This document shows, piece after piece, positions 1 to 7,932 of a DNA stretch of 64,000 nt. Under the pieces are notes generated by a model. It made no database searches and was not told where the DNA came from. It saw nothing but the letters and a program-made list of their open reading frames with translations. How positions within the stretch are numbered: the stretch's first letter is position 1; every line of letters begins with the position of its first letter. A program made the translations under genes and the position numbers. Origin of the DNA: Bacteroidales bacterium (GTDB lineage: Bacteria; Bacteroidota; Bacteroidia; Bacteroidales; UBA932); assembly GCA_017438975.1 (NCBI GenBank), contig JAFRUH010000033.1:62001-126000 (forward strand). The letters are read 5' to 3'.

Positions 1-247
1 CGGAGCCTCCGAGGATCCGGTCTTCACCTACCTCAAATCCGTCGCTCCGACCGAAGAGTACAAAGGACTCAAGGCAAAGGCGACCCAGAAGATGCTGAAA
101 ACCATCAGCAAGAGCGTGGAGAAGGATAGCGACATCCTCTGGAACTTCACGAAATTCCTCATCAGCCGGGACGGCACGAAAGTCGAGCGTTTCGCTCCGA
201 CCGCCACTCCCGAATTCCTGGACGGGAAAATCAAGGAACTTCTCTGA
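1..247 (+). CDS. Glutathione peroxidase, C-terminal part (5' end outside window)
   Basis: The open frame enters from the left edge in frame 2 and stops at TGA 245-247, giving 81 residues. The segment WNFTKFLISRDG followed by RFAPTATPEF is the C-terminal hallmark of the glutathione peroxidase family; its Trp belongs to the Cys/Gln/Trp/Asn catalytic tetrad, whose other members lie upstream of the window. Bacterial members usually reduce organic hydroperoxides and often take electrons from thioredoxin, so the glutathione name is by family. The stop codon overlaps the start of the OhrR-type repressor gene by one base, which suggests co-transcription and peroxide-responsive control. Confidence 0.9.
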   Translation, partial: GASEDPVFTYLKSVAPTEEYKGLKAKATQKMLKTISKSVEKDSDILWNFTKFLISRDGTKVERFAPTATPEFLDGKIKELL

Positions 248-681
248 TGAAAGAAAGTCTCAAACTGGAAAACCAGCTCTGCTTCCGTCTCTATACGGTA
301 TCCAGACTGACGACGCAGGCGTACAGGCCGATGCTTGACGAGCTCGGCCTGACGTATCCGCAGTACCTGGTCCTGCTGGTTCTCTGGGAGAAAGACGGGC
401 TGCCGGTCAACGACATCGCGAAGCGGCTTTATCTGGAAACGAACACCGTGACGCCCCTTCTCAAGCGGATGGAGACCGAAGGTCTGCTGCGCCGGACCCG
501 CGGAACGGAAGACGCCCGGCAGATCCTCGTATCCCTGACGGAAAAGGGGAAGGATCTGGAAGAGAAAGCCGCTTCCATCCCCGAAAAGATGGGAGCGGCA
601 TATACTTGCAACAATCTCTCGGAGAAGGACGCCGAAACACTGGTTCTCTGGCTCGACGAACTGATCCGGACTCTCCGTTAG
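247..681 (+). CDS. ohrR: MarR-family organic-peroxide-sensing repressor, OhrR type
   Basis: This 144-residue winged-helix protein has the OhrR N-terminal signature ENQLCFRLY, with Cys12 at the position of the peroxide-sensing cysteine. Tyr26 and Tyr37 fit the tyrosines that hydrogen-bond the reactive Cys in OhrR. A second Cys at residue 121 lies where two-Cys OhrR proteins carry the resolving cysteine. The DNA-binding helix region is about residues 53-95. The ATG at 247 overlaps the stop of the peroxidase gene. The expected role is to repress the peroxidase operon until oxidised by organic hydroperoxides. Its stop codon overlaps that of the convergent nhaA gene. The family is certain; the OhrR subtype rests on Cys12 and context. 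Confidence 0.85.
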   Translation: MKESLKLENQLCFRLYTVSRLTTQAYRPMLDELGLTYPQYLVLLVLWEKDGLPVNDIAKRLYLETNTVTPLLKRMETEGLLRRTRGTEDARQILVSLTEKGKDLEEKAASIPEKMGAAYTCNNLSEKDAETLVLWLDELIRTLR

Positions 682-2096
682 GCTTTCCGCTTCTGAATCC
701 GGGAAACGACGGATATCAGGAGAGATCCCAAAATTCCTGCACATAGCGATCCCATCAGGACCGCTATTTTTCCTGCATCCCTGAGATGGGCGGTCACCTC
801 GGCCGGAATTCCGTTCCCGGAGAAGGAGAGCGTATCCACGAAAATCGACATCGTAAATCCGATACCGCCGAGACAGGCTACCGCAAAAAGCATGGCCCAG
901 GTCGACTTCGCGGGCATCTCGCCGACCTTGCATTTGATGGCGATCCAGCTGGCGAGGGTGATGCCGACCGGCTTTCCGAGGACCAGGCCCAGGAAAATGC
1001 CCATTCCGGCTCCGCCGACGGCGGGATCGAACGAGAAGACGTTGAAATAGGACAGGTCGGTGATTTCAACTCCGGCGTTGGCAAGGGCGAAAACCGGCAT
1101 AATCAGGAAGTTCACCCACGGGGAAAGCAGGTGCTCGAGCCGGTAGGTCGGACCGATGGAACGCTTTGTAAGGCCCGCAAGGCGGCGGAGATAATACCGC
1201 TGCGGACCGTTCGGGAAGTCCTCGCTCGGGGAGAGTTCCTCGCTCGCGACCAGTCCCGAATAGAGAATGTGGCTCCGGCGATGGAACTTCGCCTTGTTGT
1301 AACGGGCTTCCATCGGGATGATGAAGGCCATGACGACGCCGCTCATCGTAGCGTGGATGCCGGAATAATAGAACAGGGCCCATACGACGACGGCCGGGAG
1401 GAGATAGAAGAACAGGCGCTTCTCGCCGAGACGCTTCAGGATGAAAGTGAAAAGGATGACCGCGAACGCGACCCCGAGAAGGACCAGATTGATCTTTCCG
1501 CCATAGAACAGGGCCACGACGAGGATGGCGATCAGGTCATCCGCGATGGCAAGTGCCGTCAGGAAGACTTTCAGCGAAACCGGGACCCGGTCTCCAAGGA
1601 TGGACAGGATGCCGACGGCGAAGGCGATATCGGTCGCCGTCGGGATGCCCCACCCGCTCGCGGACAGGGTTCCGTGATTGACGGCCGTGAAGATCAGGGC
1701 CGGGGCGAGGACACCTCCGAACGCCGCGATGACCGGAAGGATCGCCTTCTTGAAGGAGGAGAGTTCGCCGTTGACGACTTCACGCTTGATTTCAAGGCCG
1801 ACGGTGAAGAAGAAGATCACCATCAGGATATCGTTGATGAACTTCTCGACCGTCAAGTCCCTCGGGAAAATCCAGTCCACACCGCCGCCCGGACTGGAAA
1901 TCCGCAGCGAAAGGGAGGTCTCGAGGAAAGCGTGATAGGCGTGCTTGGTAAAAGGGAGGTTCGCGAGCAGCATCGCGATGACGACGCAGGCGAGGAGAAC
2001 GACTCCGTTAGCCCAGGGCTGTTTTGAAAATTTATCCTGGGATATGCGGAAATTGTGGATTTCCTTGTTCCACCAATAGATAGGGATGAGTTTCAT
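678..2096 (-). CDS. nhaA: Na+/H+ antiporter NhaA
   Basis: The product is a 472-residue inner-membrane antiporter with about 12 membrane segments. The NhaA signature is clear: TATDIAFA with Asp156, and ALAIADDL with Asp186-Asp187, which match the ion-binding Asp pair of Escherichia coli NhaA, plus FTVGLEIKRE near residue 97. It is longer than the 388-residue E. coli protein, mainly through an N-terminal cytosolic leader and a hydrophilic insert of about 50 residues (around residues 280-330), as often seen in Bacteroidota. I chose the ATG at 2096, two bases after the ahcY stop, over an upstream in-frame Met lying inside ahcY. It probably forms an operon with ahcY. Confidence 0.93.
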   Translation of the reverse strand: MKLIPIYWWNKEIHNFRISQDKFSKQPWANGVVLLACVVIAMLLANLPFTKHAYHAFLETSLSLRISSPGGGVDWIFPRDLTVEKFINDILMVIFFFTVGLEIKREVVNGELSSFKKAILPVIAAFGGVLAPALIFTAVNHGTLSASGWGIPTATDIAFAVGILSILGDRVPVSLKVFLTALAIADDLIAILVVALFYGGKINLVLLGVAFAVILFTFILKRLGEKRLFFYLLPAVVVWALFYYSGIHATMSGVVMAFIIPMEARYNKAKFHRRSHILYSGLVASEELSPSEDFPNGPQRYYLRRLAGLTKRSIGPTYRLEHLLSPWVNFLIMPVFALANAGVEITDLSYFNVFSFDPAVGGAGMGIFLGLVLGKPVGITLASWIAIKCKVGEMPAKSTWAMLFAVACLGGIGFTMSIFVDTLSFSGNGIPAEVTAHLRDAGKIAVLMGSLCAGILGSLLISVVSRIQKRKA

Positions 2097-2098
2097 GT

Positions 2099-3349
2099 TT
2101 ATCCGAAAAGGTATTCCCGCTGCGCGGGCGTAAGGTCGTCGATGCTGACGCCGCACGAGCTGAGTTTCAGAAGGGCAACAGCCCTGTCGATTTCTTCGGG
2201 GACGGTATGGAGCATCTTTCCTCTTTCACGGCCGAGCCGGTCGCGGTTCTCGAGCAGGTAGCGGAGGCTGAGCGCCTGGATGGCGAAGGACATGTCCATG
2301 ATCTCCGCGGGGTGCCCGTCGCCGGCGGCGAGGTTGACGAGCCGGCCCTCGGCCAGGATATGGACCGTCCGTCCGTTTTCGAGGGTATAGGAATGGATGT
2401 TGGCGCGGGATTCCCGGTCGGACACGGCCATCTCTTTCAGGGACGCAACGTCCACTTCGACGTCGAAATGGCCGGCGTTGCAGCAGATGGCACCGTCTTT
2501 CATCCGGAGGAAATGCTCCGGCGTAATGACGTCCCGGCAGCCGGTCACGGTAATGAAGAGGTCCCCGAGCGGGGCGGCTTCCTGCATCGGCATGACCCGG
2601 TATCCATCCATCAGCGCTTCCAGTGCCTTGACCGGATCAACCTCCGTCACAATTACTTCCGCACCGAAACCCTTCGCCCGGAGGGCGACGCCCTTGCCGC
2701 ACCAGCCATAGCCCGCGACGACCACGGTCTTCCCGGCGACGATCAGGTTCGTGGTCCGGTTGATTCCGTCCCAGACACTCTGGCCGGTTCCGTACCGGTT
2801 GTCGAAAAAGTGCTTGCAGGCAGCGTCGTTGACGAGCATCATCGGGAAGCTGAGTTCCCGGGCGCGGTCCATCGCCTTCAGGCGCAGGATTCCCGTCGTC
2901 GTCTCTTCGCATCCGCCGGTCACCCCGGACAGCAGTTCGGGAAATTCCTTGTGGAGCATCCCGACGAGGTCTCCCCCGTCGTCGACGATCAGGTCCGGAC
3001 CGGGTTCCAGGACCCGCCGGAGATCCGATTCATACTCCTCCGGGGTGGCGCCGTGGACGGCGAAAACGTTCATCCCCTGCCGCACGAGCGCGGCGGCGAT
3101 GTCGTCCTGGGTCGAAAGGGGGTTGCTGCCGGTCACATACATCTCGGCGCCGCCTTCCGCGAGGACCTCGCAGAGGTGGGCGGTCTTGGCTTCGAGATGG
3201 ACGCTGAGGGCGACTTTCAGGCCTGCGAAAGGCCGGCTGGCGGAAAACTCTTTGCTGACGGAGGCGAGGAGAGGCATATGGTCCCGGACCCAGCGGATCT
3301 TCAGTTCCCCGCTCTCCCAAATCTCCCGGTTTCTGATGTGACAAGCCAT
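2099..3349 (-). CDS. ahcY: Adenosylhomocysteinase, short form
   Basis: This cytosolic NAD-dependent enzyme splits S-adenosylhomocysteine into adenosine and homocysteine, clearing the by-product of methylation. Seen in the 416-residue protein are the SAHH core VHLEAKTAHL, GCEETTTG, the NDAACKHFFDNRYGTG substrate segment and the Rossmann motif VVAGYGWCGKG. It ends at EYLFG, so it lacks the C-terminal extension with the conserved Lys-Tyr tail that reaches the neighbouring subunit in the long bacterial and eukaryotic form; this matches the shorter archaeal/thermophile-like form. A perfect Bacteroidota promoter lies just upstream (3372-3402). nhaA follows after two bases. Confidence 0.95.
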   Translation of the reverse strand: MACHIRNREIWESGELKIRWVRDHMPLLASVSKEFSASRPFAGLKVALSVHLEAKTAHLCEVLAEGGAEMYVTGSNPLSTQDDIAAALVRQGMNVFAVHGATPEEYESDLRRVLEPGPDLIVDDGGDLVGMLHKEFPELLSGVTGGCEETTTGILRLKAMDRARELSFPMMLVNDAACKHFFDNRYGTGQSVWDGINRTTNLIVAGKTVVVAGYGWCGKGVALRAKGFGAEVIVTEVDPVKALEALMDGYRVMPMQEAAPLGDLFITVTGCRDVITPEHFLRMKDGAICCNAGHFDVEVDVASLKEMAVSDRESRANIHSYTLENGRTVHILAEGRLVNLAAGDGHPAEIMDMSFAIQALSLRYLLENRDRLGRERGKMLHTVPEEIDRAVALLKLSSCGVSIDDLTPAQREYLFG

Positions 3350-3371
3350 GGGGTTTGCAATTTTAAGGGTG

Positions 3372-3402
3372 CAAAGATAAAGAAAACCTCTTGCAGTCCA
3401 AA
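3372..3402 (-). promoter_or_regulatory. Promoter of ahcY-nhaA
   Basis: Read on the minus strand: a -33 box TTTG (3402-3399), a 19-base spacer and a -7 box TATCTTTG (3379-3372), an exact match to the Bacteroidota consensus TTTG/TAnnTTTG. The implied leader before the ATG at 3349 is short. It overlaps the divergent promoter for the regulator gene at 3440. Confidence 0.75.
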
Positions 3403-3420
3403 GGATTTTCGCTAAATTCG
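3390..3420 (+). promoter_or_regulatory. Promoter of the TPR/LuxR regulator gene
   Basis: CTTG at 3390-3393, a 19-base spacer and TAAATTCG at 3413-3420 resemble the Bacteroidota -33/-7 elements with one mismatch in each box. It lies about 20 bases before the ATG at 3440. It is interleaved with the opposing ahcY promoter, so the two would compete for polymerase. Confidence 0.6.
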
Positions 3421-3439
3421 CGTCATAAACCGAACGTCG

Positions 3440-4819
3440 ATGCTCCTTTCAATCCTTTTTGCGCTCGCTTTGACGCTGACCCCTTCGGAGGCGCTCCAGA
3501 AAGCCTCCGGACTCTATGAAGAGAACCGCTACAAGGAAGCGGTCGAGACGCTTTGCGAAGAACTTCCCTCCATCCGGAAGGCCCAGGATCCCTCCCTGCT
3601 GGGAGAGACCCTCAGCCTCCTCGCCTCGTCGTATTTCCGGCTCGGCATCTTCGACAAAGCCATCGCGGCCCAGAAGGAATGTTATGACATCGACCTCGCC
3701 TCCAAGGATTCCTCGGCGATCAGTTCCTCCCTCAACAACCTGGCCGCCATGTATATGACGACGGAAGACTTCAAGATGGCGGAAAAACTGATCCGGGAAG
3801 CGATCGGATACGAAGAGCCGCTCGGGCATAGTGACGCCCTGGCCGTCCGGTACGGAATGGCCGCCGACATCCTGGTCAACCGGAAAAAGCCCGAAGAGGC
3901 GGAAAATTTCGCCCGGAAGGCGCTCGCCCTCGACGAAGAGGCCGGGAGGGAAGGCAATGCGGCGAAACGCAAATCCCAGCTCGCCCAAGCCCTCCTGGAG
4001 CAGGGAAAACTGACGGAAGCTTCCGAACTCCTCGTGGAGGCCTACCCCGTCTTCGACCGTGAGAAAAACCGGAACTCCCAGGCGATCTGCCGGTTCCAGC
4101 AGGGGATCATCGCAGTAAAAGAAGGATTCGAGAACCTGGCTGCCAACTATCTCCGTGAAGCGCGGGAACTGAGCATCACGATCGGAAACAAATATCTGCA
4201 GAAAAAGGTCACCAAGGAACTCTCGTCCCTGCTCCGGACGTCGGATCCCTCCGAGGCGAGCAAATATATGCAGGAATACGCGGCGCTGACCGATTCCATC
4301 TTCCACGAAAAAACCGCGGAAGAACTCAACGACTTCAAGATCAAACAGGAAGTTGAACAGCGGGACCGTGACCTTGCCGTCAAGGAGATCGAAGTCCGTG
4401 ACCTGCGGACCATCCGGACCCTGCTGATCATCATCGCGGGCCTGCTGGCCCTCGCCCTCGTCCTCGTCATTTGGATCGCGACGATCCGCCAGAAGAACAT
4501 CCGGATGCTCCGCCAGACCCTTGAAATCAAGGATCGGATCCTCGAAATCCACGAAGGTCAGTCTTCCTTTGAAGAAAAGCACGAGAAGATGACCGGTGTC
4601 ATCGAAGACCTCTCGCGGATCGTATCCAACGGCAAAGAAACCCTGACCCGGCGGGAGCAGCAGATCGCTGACCTCTGCTGCGAGGGCCTGATCTCCAAGG
4701 AAATCGCCGACCGGCTCGGCCTGTCGACCCGGACCGTCGAGACCCACAAGAACAACATTTTCAGGAAACTCGGCATCCATACGACCGAGGAACTGATCCA
4801 ACGGATGAAGAAACAATAA
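3440..4819 (+). CDS. TPR-containing membrane regulator with LuxR-type DNA-binding domain
   Basis: The 459-residue protein has an N-terminal signal/anchor (about residues 1-19), then a tetratricopeptide array (about 20-290) with helical pairs such as ALQKASGLYEENRYKEAVE, then a charged coiled coil (about 290-327). A single membrane helix (about 329-350) precedes a C-terminal GerE/LuxR helix-turn-helix (about 401-459: LTRREQQIADL, EIADRLGLSTRTVETHKNNI). The layout suggests a periplasmic TPR sensor joined across the inner membrane to a cytosolic DNA-binding domain, a layout common in Bacteroidota. No receiver domain is present. The target genes are not evident; it is followed by fabG after 18 bases but need not regulate it. 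Confidence 0.85.
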   Translation: MLLSILFALALTLTPSEALQKASGLYEENRYKEAVETLCEELPSIRKAQDPSLLGETLSLLASSYFRLGIFDKAIAAQKECYDIDLASKDSSAISSSLNNLAAMYMTTEDFKMAEKLIREAIGYEEPLGHSDALAVRYGMAADILVNRKKPEEAENFARKALALDEEAGREGNAAKRKSQLAQALLEQGKLTEASELLVEAYPVFDREKNRNSQAICRFQQGIIAVKEGFENLAANYLREARELSITIGNKYLQKKVTKELSSLLRTSDPSEASKYMQEYAALTDSIFHEKTAEELNDFKIKQEVEQRDRDLAVKEIEVRDLRTIRTLLIIIAGLLALALVLVIWIATIRQKNIRMLRQTLEIKDRILEIHEGQSSFEEKHEKMTGVIEDLSRIVSNGKETLTRREQQIADLCCEGLISKEIADRLGLSTRTVETHKNNIFRKLGIHTTEELIQRMKKQ

Positions 4820-4837
4820 ACCATTAAACAATTGAAT

Positions 4838-5584
4838 ATGGGACTTTTAGAAGGAAAGGTCGCTCTGATTACCGGTGCCGCGCGCGGTATCGGCAAGGCG
4901 ATCGCGCTCAAATTCGCATCCGAAGGCGCAGACGTCGCCTTCACGGACCTTGTCATCAATGAAGCGGCAGAAGAAACCATCGCCGAAATCGCCGCGTTCG
5001 GCCATAAAGTGAAGGGATATGCCTCCAACGCCGCCAATTTCGAGGAAACCCACACGGTCGTCGAACAGATTCTCGCCGATTTCGGTAAGGTGGACATCCT
5101 CGTCAACAACGCCGGCATCACCAAGGACGGACTGGCTATGCGCATGACGGAGAGCCAGTGGGACGCGGTCATCGCCGTCAACCTCAAATCCGCCTTCAAC
5201 TTCATCAACGCCCTCCTGCCTTCGATGGCCCGCCAGAAGAGCGGCAACATCATCAACATGGCTTCGATCGCCGGCCAGATGGGCAATCCCGGCCAAATCA
5301 ATTACGCCTCTTCGAAGGCCGGACTGATCGCCATGGCGAAATCCGTCGCGAAGGAAATGGGTTCCCGCGGCATCCGCGCCAACGCCATCGCCCCGGGATT
5401 CATCATCTCTGAAATGACGAACGCCCTGCCGGACGCCGTCAAGGAGGAATACCTGAAGCAGATCCCGCTCCGCCGCGGCGGAACGCCCGAAGACATCGCG
5501 AACACGGCGCTCTACCTGGCGTCCGACCTCGCCTCCTATGTAACCGGACAGGTCGTCGCCGTCAACGGAGGCCTCTACTGCTAA
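4838..5584 (+). CDS. fabG: 3-oxoacyl-[acyl-carrier-protein] reductase, SDR family
   Basis: The product is a classical short-chain dehydrogenase of 248 residues. The NADPH loop TGAARGIG lies at residues 12-19, NNAG at 90-93, and the catalytic set is Asn115, Ser143, Tyr156 and Lys160. The C-terminal GQVVAVNGG is typical of FabG, which reduces 3-oxoacyl-ACP in fatty-acid elongation. Other SDR activities share this fold, so the substrate is by similarity. I start at ATG 4838 (MGLLEGKVALITG) and not at the TTG six bases earlier, because the family normally begins a few residues before the first strand. A strong hairpin follows the stop. Confidence 0.88.
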   Translation: MGLLEGKVALITGAARGIGKAIALKFASEGADVAFTDLVINEAAEETIAEIAAFGHKVKGYASNAANFEETHTVVEQILADFGKVDILVNNAGITKDGLAMRMTESQWDAVIAVNLKSAFNFINALLPSMARQKSGNIINMASIAGQMGNPGQINYASSKAGLIAMAKSVAKEMGSRGIRANAIAPGFIISEMTNALPDAVKEEYLKQIPLRRGGTPEDIANTALYLASDLASYVTGQVVAVNGGLYC

Positions 5585-5606
5585 CCCCCGGGAAGCGCCC
5601 CGGGGG
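5585..5606. terminator. Hairpin between convergent fabG and comF-like genes
   Basis: CCCCCGGG at 5585-5592 pairs perfectly with CCCGGGGG at 5599-5606 around a six-base loop. The very stable 8-bp GC stem sits one base after the fabG stop and three bases before the end of the opposing gene, so it can act in both directions. There is no T-run on either side, so termination is inferred from position and stability. Confidence 0.6.
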
Positions 5607-5609
5607 AGC

Positions 5610-6323
5610 CTATCCGACGACGGAAAGGGTCGCGACACTGATGCGGACTGCCGGATACGCCTCCCGAATCACCCGGTAACAGGCGTTCAGGGTCGCGCCC
5701 GTCGTGAACACATCGTCAACCAGAAGAATGTGCCGGACACCTTCCGGCAGGGGTCTCCGGAGCGAAAAAGCTCCGGAGACATTCTTTTTCTTCTCCTCCA
5801 CCGCCTTCCGGATCTGCGTCCCGGTCCTGCGGGAACGGACGAGAAGATCCGCCCGGCAGGGCACTTGCAGGACGGAAGCGATTCCGCGGGCGAGGATCTC
5901 CGCCTGGTTGTAGCCGCGCCGCCACCGGCGGAGGAAGTGGAGCGGGACGGGAATGACGAGATCCGCATCTTTCAGGTGAGGGGCTTCCGAAAGGAATCGG
6001 CCGAGCATTTCCGCAAAAAAGCGTCCTCCGGACAGGTTTCCGGAATATTTGAGCGCATAGGGGATCCGTCGGTAGAGGGCCTGGGAACTGAACCGGAACA
6101 GCGCCGCCGCATAGGCATAGGGCTCATATTCCGCCGAGGGCAGGTCCCGCTGGATCATGGCGTTGAAGCGGTCCGCCATCGGATGATGCGTCAGGAGCCA
6201 GTTATAGGTCAGGGGCAGGTCGGAGAGGCAGTAAATGCAGATTTCGCGTTCCTGCAGCAGGAGCGTCCGGCCGCAAACGATGCAGGTCCGGGGAAGGAAG
6301 AGATCGAGAAGTGGAGTTTTCAT
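5610..6323 (-). CDS. ComF-family phosphoribosyltransferase-like protein
   Basis: The 237-residue protein begins with a zinc-ribbon (CIVC at about residues 14-17 and CIYC at about 29-32), followed by the type I phosphoribosyltransferase fold with the PRPP loop LLVDDVFTTGAT near residues 195-206. Upstream of that are DLVIPVPLHFLRRWRRGYNQ and RTGTQIRK, which are typical of ComF/GntX proteins. Family members are linked to DNA uptake in naturally competent bacteria and are widespread in Bacteroidota, where the role is less clear. The gene follows the CotH gene on the same strand after 19 bases and may be read through from the beta-glucan locus. Confidence 0.88.
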   Translation of the reverse strand: MKTPLLDLFLPRTCIVCGRTLLLQEREICIYCLSDLPLTYNWLLTHHPMADRFNAMIQRDLPSAEYEPYAYAAALFRFSSQALYRRIPYALKYSGNLSGGRFFAEMLGRFLSEAPHLKDADLVIPVPLHFLRRWRRGYNQAEILARGIASVLQVPCRADLLVRSRRTGTQIRKAVEEKKKNVSGAFSLRRPLPEGVRHILLVDDVFTTGATLNACYRVIREAYPAVRISVATLSVVG

Positions 6324-6342
6324 AGCCGTAGGTTTATCTTGT

Positions 6343-7932
6343 CTAAGGTAGGTTTTTCCGAATGATTTCCAGCCGTTCCGAATAGATGTCTTTCAAGCGG
6401 ACGATGGCTTCGTGGAAAGACAGATACTCGTCTCCGTTGATAATCTGCCCACCGTTTTGCGAAGCGTCTTCCGAAGGGTCCCAGAGGGCGAAATTCAGGC
6501 GGGCCGAAGCGGTAAGCAGCCGCTCCGTCGAATCGATGAAGGCAGGAACACCGGAGAGGGCGGGCAGCAATTCCTCATACCTGGCCCGCAGCTTCGAGCA
6601 GAAAGCGGGATCCTCGAAGAGCCTGTCGTACCAGATGGCATGCCGGTTGATGAGACCATATTGCGCCTGGGGAGAGGTCCTGTATGACAGAGCTCCCCAG
6701 TCGAAGTCCCAGCAGGGCCCGGCGACAATCTTTCCGGAAGCACTGCCGTGCATGAAAATGCTGCCGGGATTACCCAGTTCGTGATTCCCCATGACCTCGA
6801 AGACGATCCAGTAATCGATGAAGGAGCCGACATCCAGGAAAGCGGCATAGCCCTTTTCCGGATCCTTGAAATCCGGTCCGTACAGCGCCGCGGCAGCCTT
6901 TTCGACTTTATCTTTGATCTGCGAGAGCCGTTCCGGAGAGAGATTCTCCGGCTCGGGATGCTTGACGCTGAAAGGGATTCCTCCCGGGACCATTCCGGAC
7001 CGTCCATAGGGACTGATCCACTGGACCGGATTGTCAAAGTGGAAGTCCAGTTCCAAAAGGAATCCGTCTTCGGGAAGGTCCAGACGGTTCCGGTCGACCC
7101 GGATCTGTTCGGTCAGGAGGTAACTACCCTCATGCCGACCGTTCAGGACCAGTTCGACAGGGATGCACGAGGGGGTCCAGTCCAGCGCCGTCAGCGCGGC
7201 GACATGACTGGCGAGCAGGTTCCGCATCAGGGTCCTGTCCATGAAATTGGCCAGCAGGACCCAACGCCTGTGCGAAGGCATCCCCAGCACTTCTGTTCTG
7301 CTTTCCAGCCGGACCAGATACGGTTTTTTCGGCCAGGTCCATGTCGTATTGCCCCGGCCGCGGATCTCGCAGCCCAGTTCCTGCAGGTCCGGAGCGGTTC
7401 CTTTCCCGTCGATCGACAGGCGGGCCGGGAGATAATCTTCCTTGGAGCGGATTTCCGCACCGCCTTCCGTCGAGATCCGGACGACGGGAAGGCCGGTTTT
7501 CAGGACGATGCCTCCGGAGGCGGCCGCCTCGCTCTCGACCGTGAACGAAGGGGAAGCGATGTAGGAGACCCGGCCGGTTCCCACCCCGAGGACGATCCTC
7601 AGCTGGGCGGATTCCCGGTAAAGGGGCTCGGTTCCATGGTCGCGGATCACCGCCGTATAGCGGCCCGGCCCGTCCCCGGAGAGGACACGCAGGAGGGAGT
7701 ATTCCACAGGGAGTTCTCCGTCGGAACGGACCAGTTCCAGCGCCTCGAAAACGGCCTCGGGATCCCGGACCGAGAAGTGCAGTTCCGCCGTTCCTTCCGC
7801 GGGAAGGACGAGTTCCGTTTCGTCGACGGAGATGGACCTGAGCCTGGGCTCGGGAACCTCTACGACATCCCCGCCGCACCCCGCAAGGAACAGCGACAAA
7901 AGGAGGACGGTTGTGCGTCCTCCCTTTCTCAT
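6343..7932 (-). CDS. CotH-kinase-family lipoprotein in a beta-glucan locus
   Basis: The 529-residue protein has a lipoprotein signal peptide ending LFLAGC, then a beta-sandwich region (about residues 30-150), then a CotH kinase-like domain (about 160-500). CotH landmarks are RGRGNTTWTWPKKPYLV, the WVLLANFMDRTLMRNLLA segment, ELVLNGRHEGSYLLTEQI and CWDFDWGAL at 407-413, matching the metal-binding D-x-D motif of CotH pseudokinases. Bacillus CotH phosphorylates a spore-coat protein; exported Bacteroidota members have no settled function. The start at 7932 overlaps the GH3 stop in an ATGA arrangement, which implies translational coupling to that gene. It is the last clear gene of the operon. Confidence 0.8.
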   Translation of the reverse strand: MRKGGRTTVLLLSLFLAGCGGDVVEVPEPRLRSISVDETELVLPAEGTAELHFSVRDPEAVFEALELVRSDGELPVEYSLLRVLSGDGPGRYTAVIRDHGTEPLYRESAQLRIVLGVGTGRVSYIASPSFTVESEAAASGGIVLKTGLPVVRISTEGGAEIRSKEDYLPARLSIDGKGTAPDLQELGCEIRGRGNTTWTWPKKPYLVRLESRTEVLGMPSHRRWVLLANFMDRTLMRNLLASHVAALTALDWTPSCIPVELVLNGRHEGSYLLTEQIRVDRNRLDLPEDGFLLELDFHFDNPVQWISPYGRSGMVPGGIPFSVKHPEPENLSPERLSQIKDKVEKAAAALYGPDFKDPEKGYAAFLDVGSFIDYWIVFEVMGNHELGNPGSIFMHGSASGKIVAGPCWDFDWGALSYRTSPQAQYGLINRHAIWYDRLFEDPAFCSKLRARYEELLPALSGVPAFIDSTERLLTASARLNFALWDPSEDASQNGGQIINGDEYLSFHEAIVRLKDIYSERLEIIRKNLP

